Shown: in pieces, positions 48,400 through 60,634 of the stretch
Numbering within the stretch: position 1 is the first letter of the stretch
How the letters are laid out: each line of letters starts with the position of its first letter
Made by a program: the position numbers and the translations under genes
Assembly (NCBI GenBank): GCA_964019055.1
Contig: OZ025215.1
Span: 10,490,208-10,554,207 of the forward strand
Length of the DNA: 64,000 nucleotides
Direction: 5' to 3'
Source: Anthopleura xanthogrammica
Lineage: Eukaryota > Cnidaria > Anthozoa > Actiniaria > Actiniidae
Notes under the pieces: generated by a model
What the model saw: only the letters and a program-made list of their open reading frames with translations
What the model was told of the DNA's origin: nothing
The model's database searches: none

Positions 48400-49780
48400 T
48401 CTGAACTGTGACTCCCTGGCGAAATTTATAATGTATCACTGTTGTGAGTGCCTAGAATGATTACAGACGTTTCTGTTGCTTATCTTAGAGAATACACACA
48501 AACTATTCTGTCCTTAATTAATCCTTGAAACAAGCGGATTTGTAAATTTGGTTTTTCATAAATATGAAATATTCTACATAGGAAACTGTATGGATTTGAT
48601 TGGATCAATTAAGAAGTGGAAACACATCACTGAATTGTCAACAGATCTTGTAGATCTTAGTTTTGCTGTACGTCATGCCAGTGGTTATTAGTTTAAAAGA
48701 AAGCATTTTTCAACAGCTTATTCTTCTTATTGTTAGACATTAGAACGTAGAATTGAAATATCAAAAGTAATCTGTGGAATGAACGCTTAAACTACAACTT
48801 GCAACCATTTTGAAAAAAAACTTGTGGCCATTATTTTGAGTTCCAGGAGATTATACTTTGGAAAAGATATATATATATATATAGCAGCTCTGGCGAAAAA
48901 GTCGGCAAGGATGGGAAGTATATGAAGTAAACAATTCCTTAAACAAGTTTTTCTATAAAATATTTATATTGAAAGTGGTTGCGAGAAAATGAATACGTAC
49001 GTCCATTATAGAAGAAACAATCTTGAAGAAGTTGTTAAAAATAGCATGTCGTAAAAACAACGGCATGGTGAATTGTGTAGGAAATCAATATTTCAGTAGA
49101 GGTTCAGTGAGCCGGAAAAAAACTGACTGAGACATGGATATTCGACACACATTTTTACGTTGTTGCTGTTGTTGTTGTAGGCTGATTTCTATGTCAGGGC
49201 AAGGTTAATTAACTTACAAATGATCATGACAACTACGTTCACTGATTACAGACTCATTAACTCAGGGATAGTCTCATTTCTGAGTCTAAATATTCACAAA
49301 TACAAACGGTAAAGTAAAGAATGCACAACTTCAACAATACGAACACCAGTACTTTGAAATTCCAGACTTTCACTGGATACCATAAATATTCAAAAAAAAA
49401 AAATCTATACGAAATCGAGGCTTATAACAATTAGCAAACGAATTGAAATATTAGGATCAGGTCAAGATGACTTGTACTGATGAGAACAGAATTGTTTTTG
49501 TTTTTTTTAACTCTAGTAGCCTCTACAGGCTGTTTCAGGGTTCCAGGGTTCGATAAGAAAACGAAGAATTTTTCTTTCAAAAAAGCTGTAAAAATATGCC
49601 ATGAATCTTGAATATTCTATCATTAAATATTAAAGAGGAAGAACCTAGGATTAAGTAATGTATTATCCCACCACAAAGCACATCTTTTGTATCGTTTTTC
49701 CACATCTATTAGAGCCATTAACATTATGGAGTCGCTTGATAAATCATGATGATAAAACAGCTCAAACAACAAATTTGAAG
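48400..49780. other. Non-coding stretch
   Basis: Short (ta)n at 48870 and (gtt)n at 49160; nothing else recognised. Confidence 0.4.
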
Positions 49781-49792
49781 TTTAAGTAGTAC

Positions 49793-49931
49793 CTTTGGTT
49801 GCTTATTCGTATCCATAGGCATGCATCCAAACGGGTTTGGCGTCATTTTCGCTGGCGTTTTAACCACACGACCATGAGGTTTGTTGGATATTTTGTTTTG
49901 TGAAGCTTGAGGTTTGATCTTAGTGGAAATC
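49793..49931 (-). CDS. Orphan coding exon, unknown protein
   Basis: 139 bp bounded by an acceptor (ccttttttgcgtag) and a GTACTA donor, open in one frame. It reads ISTKIKPQASQNKISNK, then PHGRVVKTPAKMTPN and PFGCMPMDTNKQPK. A basic, Pro/Lys-rich, disordered-looking segment that strongly resembles genuine coding sequence. A promoter-like E2F/NRF-1 pair at 51003-51037 lies upstream in this orientation and could belong to the same gene. Confidence 0.42.
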
Positions 49932-49969
49932 CTACGCAAAAAAGGATTTAAATTATGTTCAGTCACATC

Positions 49970-50995
49970 AACAGTGTTATTTTTTGAGCTTTGATATATT
50001 TAATAGTTGTGCTCGAGGGCTGACTTTTTTGGGGACACTCTTTGAAAGGGATGAGAGGAGTAGAATTGAACTGCATGTTACTAAAGAGTAGCACGCACAA
50101 ATCTCTCCTGTTCGACCGTGCGACACTGAACCATTCCATGATTTTTAAGACAAGGACTGATTTCTATTGGAAATTCTTTGCAAAACCACAATAAAATGAA
50201 CTGAAAAGGGGTGGGAGTAGAGCTGAACTGCATATTTTTAAAGAGCACCACAAAAAATGTATTCCATAAGCTTTATTGAATATTTTTAATGTATGCTTCA
50301 CTGCATTTTCTCTTGTAGTTGTAGTTTTTTTTGAAAAGCAAAAAGAAAATAATTAGGAAAGGGATGGAATGTTACTAATGATTACCACAACAAATCTCCT
50401 GTTTTATTTCCTCAGACTACAAAAAAATATTTTGTAAAATAGTTCATACTATTCCACAAGCTTTATCGTAAAGTTTCAATTTGTTTTCTTGCGAATTATC
50501 TTCCAAACATATATTGAAATGCGGTCAATAGTCTAATTAGGTTGCAGTACCGGCTCCAACTTATATGTTACCGCTTGATGATAATTTTATTTGTACTTTT
50601 GGGCCACTTTTTTGTGGGAATTCTTTGCGGAAAAGGTTAGAAATGGGATCAGAATTGCATTCAATGCTCAAAGTACCAAATTAGGCACAAAAATAAAAAA
50701 GTGTCAGAAAATGATTTTCAAACAAAGTTAATCATGAAGAAAGAAAAAATTATAACTGCGCCTAAGAGTCATAAATTTATAAAGAAAAGTAATTGAAGGA
50801 TATTAATTATATATGCCATTATTGTTGCTCGGACCAAGGTTTATCGGCGTTGGAATTGCTGTCATTACTATTCTGTATCAAAACACGTATCAAACGTCTA
50901 GAAGATTATATCACTAAAAAGTAAAAAGGAAAGCTTTCATTATCAGAAGCGGATACAAGAAATTTTATATTTTTAGATGGAAGTTGGTTGAAAAT
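49970..50995. other. AT-rich spacer
   Basis: Around 50820-50910 there are open segments on both strands, but neither has enough support to call. Confidence 0.3.
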
Positions 50996-51002
50996 TGTGA
51001 AA

Positions 51003-51037
51003 TTGGCGGGAAACTAGCAATGAGTTGCGCATGCGCG
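51003..51037. promoter_or_regulatory. E2F-type and NRF-1-type sites, 12 bp apart
   Basis: ttggcgggaaa at 51003-51013 (E2F consensus) and tgcgcatgcgcg at 51026-51037 (perfect NRF-1 palindrome). Typical of housekeeping or cell-cycle promoters. Likely orientation is minus, toward the 49.8-kb exon; inference only. Confidence 0.35.
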
Positions 51038-51860
51038 ACTTTCTTGATAATATAAGTCTCGCTATTACAATGTTTTTCTGTACATTACGGCTGTTTTAAT
51101 GCATCAATAATTTTATGAACATCACCGCTGAATAATTCACTGTGGTATCAGGATGATAACTGTGTGGTGTTTTTCAAGAGAATGATGTTGAGGTCAACAC
51201 TATGACCTTGCCTTTGAAACAACCCCTGGGTATTTACTCTTTTTGACAGGCAGAGAGTTCCTGTTTTGAACTTGAGACAAAAATGTATCTGAGCTCTGAT
51301 CAGTATCCTTGACGTGAATCATGTTTCAGAATAACTTATTCAGAGATCTGTTTATCAAGACATTTATCAGTTTACTCCAGACAGTGTCTTTTTACCACTT
51401 CACTCGGCAACCGAGATAAACTGGCCACTTTTTTTTCTAGTTGATGTTGGTATTATTAGACATAAAAGTCGGCAGCAACTTTATACTTTCCGGTTAAAAA
51501 TATCATAAGAAAAATGATATTTTTTTCGGCATTGACAAAGGTGTGTCGGTGCTATATTGCTCTTAGAGCTTATCAAGTATATAATATTGTATGTAGTGCT
51601 AAGCAAACATATGTAATTAGAAAGGGGAGGTATTGGGAGGGGTAATGAATTAAGGTTGACATTATTAAGGTTTGCCAATTATTTGTATGTAGGTTGATGA
51701 CCTGCGAACATTTTTAAGTCCTTAATTTACAAGTGAATAGTATGAGGGAGTCATACAAAAGCAATATTTCGAGAGGGAGGGGTTAAGAGTTCTATTTTTC
51801 TTTTCCGGTGTGAAAAAAAGTATTATGCTTTGGCTTAATATATTGCAATGAAATGTTGAT

Positions 51861-51883
51861 TGTCACGTGATCAGTCACGTGGT
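51861..51883. promoter_or_regulatory. Twin CACGTG E-boxes
   Basis: gtcacgtgatcagtcacgtg has CACGTG at 51864-51869 and 51876-51881, each as TCACGTG. This is the core of MITF/TFE/USF-type sites. No adjacent gene start is firm. Confidence 0.3.
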
Positions 51884-52182
51884 TTACTAAAAATTATTAC
51901 CGATCTTTGAACGTAAGATGCTACTTCTTTTCTGCGAAAAGTAGATTTTTTCCTATATTATTTCAAAATTAATATCCTTTCGGATCAGAGAGAATTTGTG
52001 TTGGACACATTGAGGAGTGGAGGTGGGGGTGGGGGTGGGTAGTACAAACTCTCCCCTCCCCCTCCCCCCAAATATCAGCCTCATCTCTCTGCGATCTCGA
52101 TAATTCTAAAAATATGATCTCAGAGTTTAAATCATTTCAATAAAAACTAGTAAGATTATCTTTAAAAATATCAGTTAGTATT

Positions 52183-52230
52183 ATGGCTGTCTCGAAGCCA
52201 AGAAAGACAGTATTCTCTATCGGAGAACAC
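52183..52230 (+). CDS. Possible short first exon, unknown protein
   Basis: ATG at 52183 gives MAVSKPRKTVFSIGEH before a weak donor (cac/gtatac), phase 0. An alternative frame over the same bases, up to a better donor at 52264, is also open (EAKKDSILYRRTRILSF). One of the two may be real. Confidence 0.2.
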
Positions 52231-52821
52231 GTATACTGAGCTTCATCTCGCCATATGGACAAAGGTAATCTTAAAGATACTAAAACACTAAATAATATGT
52301 ATAGGCCAATTGAAGGTCCAAGTCTTATATCGGGGATTCCTAATTGGCTAGAGTCGTTAAATATCCAATCCTATTCACAGTCAGATTCTGGATAATTTCT
52401 TTTATAATTGCTGGGCTTTCTTTATTAAGATAAGTTTATGTCAAAGGTCGAGTCTATTCGCTACACAACACTTGAACAGCTTTTTTTTTACACGGCTTAT
52501 CTACTGAGATTTTTTTACTGTGTAAGTTATTTACATAAAACTTCGGATCTGAAGGCTTCGGCATTGGCTGAAGGATTTAAGTAGACTTTATTGTTTACAT
52601 CGTGGGATTTTATGCCTGATGTACTTGTTTCTGATTTGTATGATATGGTAGAAGAGAAATCTATATATTCGCGAGGGCGGTTTGGCATGAACTTGGGAAA
52701 ATAACACGAATCGAAGAACCTCTACGTAAATGGTATTTTTGGGTCCTTGGGTTTAATTTTAGCTACATTTAAAGATGCTGATAAACTAATTTCATTGTGA
52801 AATATCTGTTTTCATCGCTAG

Positions 52822-52890
52822 GAACGTGCAGAGGAAAGAGTTGAAAATGAATGGAGGACAAAGAAATTGAAACTGCGAAGAAAAAAACAG
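52822..52890 (+). CDS. Orphan coding exon, charged helix
   Basis: 69 bp in phase 0, between an acceptor (ttttcatcgctag) and a GTAC donor. It encodes 23 residues starting ERAEERVENEW and continuing RTKKLKLRRKKQ, a highly charged, coiled-coil-like helix. Phase fits the 52183 segment. Family unknown. Confidence 0.35.
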
Positions 52891-52899
52891 GTACAAAAA

Positions 52900-53590
52900 A
52901 TAATATTCTTTTTTTTTTTTTTAATTTTTCTTGGCTCTCGCTCTTGCTCGAGCGAAAAAAAATATTGAAAGACTTTCAGCCTGTCTTTAGAAAACAAAGA
53001 TACTTCAAGTTCCGTCAATAACACTGCAAGCTTTACATGTATTCAGAATGGGCTCATTAATATGGCGAACGACGTTACTGAAGAAATCCGGGCAGTCTAG
53101 TTAATATTCGATTCCAAACTTTTTTTATTATTATTTTTCTTAGTCGGAAATATTGAGTTAAATGGGAAGTTATCCATCGTTGGCATTGACAGTTAAAAAC
53201 ACGACAGAATATTTTTGACATCTTAATTTGTGTTAAAGACAAGTGAATGTATGAGAGGAAACACAGTATTTAATAGTTAGCGTTGTTGCAATTTAAGGTC
53301 AGTCGATGACAGAAAGGACGTGTGAAAGAGGGAAATTGACTGCCGGACATGAGGGGAATTATGTAAAACTTATAGTTTTATTCAAAAAGAGATATAATAG
53401 CAACTAGTGCACTGATGGGATCGGAATACTATCAAATGCCTTACAAGTTGATAAGCAGCATTGGAAATGTTCTATCAAAAAAAATATCCGGTCTAGATTT
53501 CATGTGTGAACCAATTTATAGTTTTTTTAAATATTTTGAATATTTCAATAACTTTCTTTCATCACATTTTTCGATTTGAGTTTTTAATTA
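52900..53590. other. AT-rich spacer
   Basis: A short ATG frame at 53064 (MANDVTEEIRAV then stop) has no support. Nothing else. Confidence 0.35.
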
Positions 53591-53594
53591 TTAA

Positions 53595-53715
53595 TCAATT
53601 ACTAATACTTATACTAATACCAATACTAATAAATACCAATACTAATAAATACTAATTTAATACTAATACTAATACTGACTAATAGGCTAATACTAATACT
53701 AATAAATACTAATAC
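53595..53715. repeat. (ACTAAT)n degenerate repeat
   Basis: Variants of actaatact with occasional aaat insertions over about 120 bp. Confidence 0.85.
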
Positions 53716-53786
53716 TGATAATAATTATGATAAATATGATATACATTAATATGCGCTACAAGAATAAATTGTGCAATATACATGTC

Positions 53787-53787
<1 letters not shown>

Positions 53788-53829
<42 letters not shown>

Positions 53830-53975
53830 CAAACACAATAATAAAACTTCATTTGCAGCTAACTGTAAATTTAACGTTACATATCAAGAATAACACGAAT
53901 AATTTAATTAATATTAGAGACAAGTCAGATTAATAATAATAATAATAATAAATTATTATTATTATTATTATTACT
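53788..53975. repeat. (TTA)n runs and a TAA/TTA palindrome
   Basis: (tta)n at 53788-53829, and a self-complementary (aat)n/(att)n pair at 53931-53973. Confidence 0.9.
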
Positions 53976-53979
53976 AATA

Positions 53980-55775
53980 CTAATGAAGATGGCAATGATG
54001 ATGATGACGTCGAAGTGACGCCTCGATAACGACAAGACAACAGCGGCATAAAAATAGAACGTTTTGAGGCCCACACGAGTCGAGATGAGTAGTGATTGAT
54101 TATAATCCTAATTTCTATCTACGGAATATAAAGCATTATCCACGAGCCAATTAAAAAGTTAAAAACTAAGTGAATCGGAATGTACAGATCCGTTCTATCT
54201 GATTTATCACTTGACTAGATGATTAGCACAAATTAAAGGAAGTATCTGTACTGGAATGATGGTTAGATGGACAACCAAGTTAATGAAATCCGCTTGCATA
54301 ACCACACTTTGCAAAAAATTCGTGATAAAAAGATTCGGTTTACAGAAAAATGAAACTTTGACATTTTTACCCACGATTTCTCATAACTTTGTGATTATCA
54401 AAGATTTGAACTTAATTGAAAAGCTTAAAAATTGTTGAAATGTTGCGAGGAATTAATTTTACTACAATTTCACCACTCTTAAACTTTTACTGCGCACATT
54501 CATGGTATTTGCCGCTGACTAGAAGATTGCAGGCTCTGAACTATACATTTTGTAGTTTTTCATCGTTAAATTTAAAATTCCTTTGAACGGGCTCCTTTAT
54601 TCTGGAAAACAGTACGTCTGAGTGCTTTGAGAACGAAAAAAAGGAAATAATAGACAAATAAATTGATTAATAAATGCCGCGAGGGGAAACTGAATACCTG
54701 TCTTGGTCACCCGCCGAAGGCAACACATTTCAACCCTTTTTTTTGAGTCTCTATTTTATTAAATCTTTTGATACCATGTGAGCTCCCATCGAGTTTTCCC
54801 GCTGGTTTGCCTCTTAATGATGCTTGAATAATGGTGTTCTTCATTTAGAGATTTCCATGATTAGCTTTTTAAATCTTCTTAGGGATTATTAGATCTTTCA
54901 ATTGAGATTTTTTTTAATGAAAGGAGCCATTTTTTATTAATATCTATGATCAAAATAAAATTCATGATCAACCGCAGGATAAAACACACTTTAGGGACTG
55001 AATGGAGCAAATTTTACTTTCTTAGGGAGTTCATTCTCGCAAAAATGGTGGTTTTTTTTGTTGTCGAGGGCTAAAGCCTTCTAGCCTCCCCGGCTCCGCC
55101 CCTGTAGCTGCACTTTAGTAAATAAGTTAGTGAATAAAATCAGGGGGTGTGGGGGTACATGGAAAATCAAATAAAAAATGCATCATAAAATTATATCATA
55201 AACGAATTGCAAAGATGGCGACAAAAACAAGCAAACGAAAAAAATAAAACTGGAATAGTGTAAAAATACACACAAATAAAATGGTAATTGGACTCCAGGT
55301 TACATTTTTTTCCTTCCTGTAACATGATCAAAGGAAGAAACTCTTTTACGTTTTCAATTCAACAAACACTTAGAATGAGAATATGTGCACGTCCTAACGA
55401 TTTTTTGAAGCTAATCTATCACCAAGGTTACTAGCCGAGTCCTTTAACCATTAGCTAGCCCGCCACAAAATGTTTAATCTTTCCAAACCGATTCATACAC
55501 ACGCTACATTTTCAATGCATTAAAATGTTGAAATATTTATCTGGGAGGGTGCAATAATCCATTTGTACGCGAACGTTTCAAAGTCAATCAAATAATCAAT
55601 AAATTAGAGGGTTTCAGATAACAGTAATGAAAAAAACAACTGATAACCTAGTGGCCCTCAAAGTATAGGCTTAGTATATATTGTTTGTTAGTTCTGTTTT
55701 GAAAAATGTTTTTGTAGTGTTGGAGAGGAGACGTGCTAAGACGTGCTCTTACTTAGAATTAATTTTATTTTTCTT
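53980..55775. other. AT-rich spacer
   Basis: No supported gene. Confidence 0.4.
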
Positions 55776-55782
55776 ATTTCTT

Positions 55783-55882
55783 TATTATTACTATTATTAT
55801 TATTATCATTATTTTTTTATTTTATTATTATTATTCTCATCCTTACTTCTTTATTTTATTATTATTATTATTATTAGTAGTA

Positions 55883-55947
<65 letters not shown>

Positions 55948-55972
55948 AGTAGTAGTAGTAGTATTTTATTTA
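55783..55972. repeat. (TTA)n, (CGT)n, (AGT)n compound microsatellite
   Basis: The (gtc/cgt)n core at about 55883-55946 is CpG-dense in AT-rich DNA. The Arg/Ser-rich frames are artefacts. Confidence 0.95.
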
Positions 55973-55989
55973 AAGGAATTGTCAATAAA

Positions 55990-57070
55990 GTTATCATCTT
56001 ATCTTTTTTTTTGCTCCGTATAAGTGCACACAAACAGAAAGTGTGCCTGTCAGTTAAACAAGCGAACACTTTCGGAGATTATTCTTCACACTAAAACTAA
56101 TTAGTATTCTTGTAGATATTAAAGACTGATTGCTATACCGACCGTAATTAATTGTCGCTGCAAATAAAAGCACAAAAGAAAATGACTCCAATATGTTATC
56201 ATGGTTGTTTTTAGTCCATATTACGTTTTCAAAAAGGCTTTGTAGTGTAATTTTGTTGCAATTTGTTTTTTTTTCTTTAAGCCGTTCTGTGCCGTCTCAG
56301 CAGTAGATACTAAGAGGTTTTAGTCTTGTTTGCTCTTGTCACTCTGGTGCTAGTGACATTAGTACTATTTAAGAGCAAATTATGGAAAAATATTATTGAG
56401 TATAGTGGAGAATATATTTTTGTCTCTTTGCGAGAGGGACAAAAAGAAAAGAAAGAAAGAAATGAAAGAGAGAGAAAGAGAGAGAGAGAGAGAGGTGTCA
56501 GTTATCTGAACTAAAAGTTTCTCTATTAAAGTCGGCAACCATTTTAACCACTTGAGAAAATCCTCTGTAATTCTTAAATTCCTAGTGAATCCTTGAGAGA
56601 AAACTAAATATCATCAAAGATTTAATTTATTCGAGCACATTGTGAGGTGGTTAAAAGAAAAAGAAAAATTACAAAGAAAATGCTAAATGACAGATTGTCT
56701 AATTATAAATGGAACTTACAGAAGTTGATGTAACCTAGCAACCAGCCCTGACTGCCGAAACGCTGGAGAATCCTTTTCAGACAAACACTTTAATTTTTTC
56801 TTGAATTTATTTCAACGAGCTAGCTAAAAAACATTCAACTACTAGTGTAACGCTCTTATTATTACTGCTTCAAAACGCCTAGAGAATAATCATATATATA
56901 TGAAATGTAAATATATCATTGGGAATTGAAAGGCTAAACAGCTTATACGATTAGAAAATATAGTATATCAATTTCTTGAAGTAGTGTTCTTATTATGAAT
57001 ATAACAATTAAGTAAAGCTTATTGTTTCATGGCCTTTCTCATCATCACTACCGAATGAGGAATTTATATA
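55990..57070. other. AT-rich spacer
   Basis: (ga)n near 56465-56493; no supported gene. Confidence 0.4.
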
Positions 57071-57076
57071 CCTCCT

Positions 57077-57088
57077 ACGCATGCGCAG
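57077..57088 (+). promoter_or_regulatory. NRF-1-type site upstream of candidate small gene
   Basis: acgcatgcgcag, a near-consensus NRF-1 palindrome. It lies about 190 bp upstream of a strong donor (ttgaaag/gtaaga, 57274) that would end an untranslated first exon containing only a 4-codon upstream frame (ATG at 57169). Confidence 0.35.
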
Positions 57089-57753
57089 TTTGATTCGATT
57101 ATCAGATCGTATAATACTATACACAACGATAGACACTGAATAAATTGTGCTAAGCTTGTCTCGTAATGGACGTCTTCTAAAAGCTATAGAAGAAATAGCA
57201 TTTGTCTTTTTACAAGATTTCTTGCATACTCGTCAATTTTCGCAGCTACAACCTGAAGATAGCCAGTTGAAAGGTAAGAGAAAAGGAACATCGCTTTATG
57301 CTTGGTAACTCGATATGAAAACGTTTGCAAGGCACTGCTTGAAATTCTAGTAAAGACGTGGTAATGTCAGTCACTCATTTTAGTAGGGAACGCAGCTTTT
57401 CATTTATCATAGGTATCTGTCTTTAATTGAATTTTTTGGCAAACAAAATGGCATCAAAAACAGGGGGAAGAAAAGAATAAAGTAGCTTGATTCACGGACA
57501 ATACCGACATCGACTCCATAATAATGGTATCAGAACCTCAAGAATCATTAATCAGTTTTTCCAGAAGTAGTTGCACTGTTATCTAAGGGAAGAATATTAC
57601 ACTCCACTCTCCATTGATACAGCTGTTCAGCCTCCTCTAGAAGGTTGCTTTGTTGAATTGTAAACGCCTTTTTTTCCATTCCCTGCACTTTAATTTCACA
57701 TGTGGATTAACTAAAATAACGACTTGCACGAACCTCAGTTCTGCTGCAGATTT

Positions 57754-58562
57754 ATGACTACTCGAGTACCGCCGGAAAAAAAATCAATAAAAATGAAAAA
57801 ACCTACGAAGAAAGTAAGTAATATCGTTTCACTCAAAGATCCGGCACAAATTTTTTAATTGTGATGTTTTCGCCGTCGGTATTGCCAGTTTGAACTGTTG
57901 AAAATGAATAAAGATTCTACAATACCACATCGAAGGAGATCTGATTGGTCGATGCCGCATGTTTTAATCTCAATTTGATAACTTTTTCTTATAAGACTGC
58001 TATGTTATGATTTAAGCTAAGCGGTTCTGTTTGGGGTTTCCTCCTAGCCCACACATTCAAGACATTATAGGTATTATAATACTCTTAATTATCGTCTCCA
58101 ATGTCCATACTCGATCACCAGAAGCTAGCGGGGTGCAACCCGAAGCATGAAGGCGATTTTGATTGAAACAGCTTGATTAATATCACTAGAGTTCATCTCG
58201 GATGACTCACACTTCTTAAACAATGTATGCTCGCGTATAGACTGCTCATATCAACCATATATAGTAAAAAAACAGTCCCTGTTTTTATCCTAGTTTCTAT
58301 AGATTCTAACTCTCTTTAAAATTCATAGAAACGCAAATACAATCGTCACAATCGTACGATAGCTTCTGTTTCTCTATTCTAGCTGATATTTATCGCGAGA
58401 CATCAACGGAAGAACACCACTTCCGTCATTGCCACTATGTTGAAATCTTTCCTCACTTACTCGCTCGCTCAAAAAATACCCGGCGACTTTATTAAATTTT
58501 TCGCTTCTAAACTTCCTGAAAACAAACAGATTGAGAAGGCTGAAAAATCAGTAGAGATTTAG
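57754..58562 (+). CDS. Candidate small two-exon gene, 79 aa, unknown
   Basis: Model: exon 57750-57813 (acceptor cctcagttctgctgcag; ATG at 57754; donor GTAAGT) joined in phase 0 to 58383-58562 (acceptor with a long pyrimidine tract, ctgtttctctattctag; stop TAG). The product begins MTTRVPPEKKSIKMKKPTKK, very basic, and continues to a hydrophobic stretch (SFLTYSLAQKIPGDFIKFFA) and a charged tail. An untranslated exon ending at 57274 could precede it. A rival frame across the same two exons (IYDYSSTAGKKINKNEK; DIYRETSTEEHHFRHCHY) is also open and also phase-compatible, so which frame is translated is undecided. No family recognised. Confidence 0.35.
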
Positions 58563-58620
58563 AAAATAGATTGCAGTCACTCGGGCGCTTGCGCAATTGT
58601 AATTAATTGTCATCGTAGAT

Positions 58621-58694
58621 TTAGTTCGAAGGGGGAAAATAATCTGATGCCCAATACAAAGGATTTGATATTGCTATTTCCAGTGTATCCATAT
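58621..58694 (-). CDS. Possible terminal exon of a convergent gene
   Basis: After an acceptor (gaaaatatttcag) on the minus strand, 24 codons run to a stop at 58621, reading MDTLEIAISNPLYWAS and ending DYFPPSN. Protein-like. The stop lies 58 bp from the stop of the plus-strand candidate. Upstream exons not identified. Confidence 0.25.
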
Positions 58695-58826
58695 CTGAAA
58701 TATTTTCATCACGTTTCAAACGAAAACACTTTGTGACGATCCAATCCATGTATGTGCTTACTTCAGCACGATCATTTTTCAGTCTCTTTTGTGGTAACGA
58801 TCTTGATGACTTCAAAATGCACAAAA

Positions 58827-59057
58827 ATGAGCAATGTTTTATTGCCTGCGGGATTTTTCTTCACATTCTTTGCCGGTCACGTTTTTGCTCGGGGCTCTTG
58901 CTTGAACGAAACCTCTATTAAGTCCTCAGTTAACAAAACTATTCAAGACTATTTGACCGGATGGTATGTCTCCATAGACTTAGTTTTCAAGCTTAAAAGA
59001 GGAACTTGTTTGGTGTGTATTCTTTTGAGTTCGATTCGAGAAACGTCGATGGCATGA
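58827..59057 (+). CDS. Possible secreted small protein or first exon
   Basis: ATG at 58827 opens a 76-aa frame. It starts with a signal-like stretch (MSNVLLPAGFFFTFFAGHVF), then has NET and NKT sequons and a YLTGWYVSID segment. The last 20 residues are hydrophobic. A donor-like ttg/gtgtgt at 59015 could make this a first exon. No family recognised. Confidence 0.25.
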   Translation: MSNVLLPAGFFFTFFAGHVFARGSCLNETSIKSSVNKTIQDYLTGWYVSIDLVFKLKRGTCLVCILLSSIRETSMA

Positions 59058-59059
59058 AA

Positions 59060-60630
59060 GATAACTTGAACGGAAGCAAAGATATAAAGCACAAATCCCC
59101 GCTATTAAAAACTTCACTGAGGAGATTTGAAAATACTATTAATTTCTAGAGAATTTTTCGGTTTTTTTTTTTTTCATTTTTATTTATTTATTTTTTCATT
59201 TATTTTATGATTTTTGTTTACATAAAAACCAAACAGATGGCCTATTTTTTGGTAATTTTCAAAATTCATTTATGCATTTATTATTTGTTTAATTTGTTTT
59301 CAGTTTAATTAAGCCATTCTTTGAAAAGGGAAAACCATTCTTCTTCAATTTAGAAATGTTTTTTTTTGTTTATTTGTTAAATCTAATATCCTTTAAGAAC
59401 TAGCGTAATTATATAATGTTCTTTCAAGTACAACCTATAGTGGGAGCCATTTCTTCCATTGTTTAGTCAGTAGGCAGGTAAGCTACTCATTCTAAGATAC
59501 TTCAAATTTAACGAGCCCTAAAACAATCCACTGGGCTAATCAAAATCAGGGCACGGCAACTCACAGTTGCCTCTTATCTTATGGGTACGGTAAATTTGGA
59601 TTTCTTTCTCTCCCATTGGTTGATCTAGCTTTACCCGCTGGGATGAGTGTAGAGTCGCTACGACTTTTGTAATACGGAATATTACTTATTTTCTAATTTA
59701 CTACCCCATTTTACTGTGCTTCCGAGCTGATCATTTATTGACTACGAAAACAAGCTTTTTGTTTACTCATCGCAATAATAAGCCGTTCTGAGTACGACAA
59801 ATTAAAAGAGATTTTTCTCCGCGATTCTTGAGATGACTGATGACTTATTACGTGATATCAGATTGGTTTCCATCACCAAGACAACGGTAATTGGGGAGCA
59901 GAATGCAGCTAGCTATATAGAAGTCCAACCAAATAGTCCTTGCTAGATCAGTGTTGTTTGTCAGTCAACTACGTGTATCTATACAAGGTTTTTGAAATTT
60001 CAGTCCCAACAATTACATATCAGCTAGACTGCACTATTTGGAACTGCGAAGGCTTATTCAAAAATGTAAGTGTATCCTATTTCGACTTCAAACTTTGAAA
60101 GTGATTCGACACTTAAAATAAATATCGATATTTCAAGAAAAACAATGGCTTTTCAACATGCAAATTTTGTAATATCCTCTACTCGAATATCGTTATTTTT
60201 TACATCCAAAAGAAAAAACTATCTATAGAAAACTGGAATTTCGAATTCAACTTCAATGATTGCTGAGTCTGGTATTTTTCAACCAACTAGGATGCATTAG
60301 ATTCTTCAATAATACAGGCAATTGCAACTTCAAAACCTTACGGAGAAAATACAAGCAATTTGTATGGTAATAGATGGTTTGGTTTCTATATATAACATCT
60401 GGGAAATCCTTTAGGACGTTTAAAATATTTTTTCCACGTAAATACATCGTCTTTGAATTTGAAACAGTATTATAGTATTTGGTTTCAAAAGTGGATAAAC
60501 TTAATAGTGATAGGTAACAATATTGGATTATACAATAATTATTCTTAATTTATTTGATGTTGTGCGAGTACTGAATAAGTGCTTTAAAGGTTGCTCACAA
60601 GAAGGGAAAACATATTGAGAAAGATAAGGG
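59060..60630. other. AT-rich spacer with one exon-like segment
   Basis: 60002-60065 (plus) lies between tttcag and gtaagt and is open as PTITYQLDCTIWNCEGLF; a TATATA at 59918 lies upstream. Weakly supported. The rest shows nothing. Confidence 0.2.
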
Positions 60631-60634
60631 AAAA

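Noticed and set aside
55681..56094. Arg/Ser-repeat protein frame
   Set aside because: (CGT)n/(AGT)n microsatellite; the flanking frame is not protein-like.
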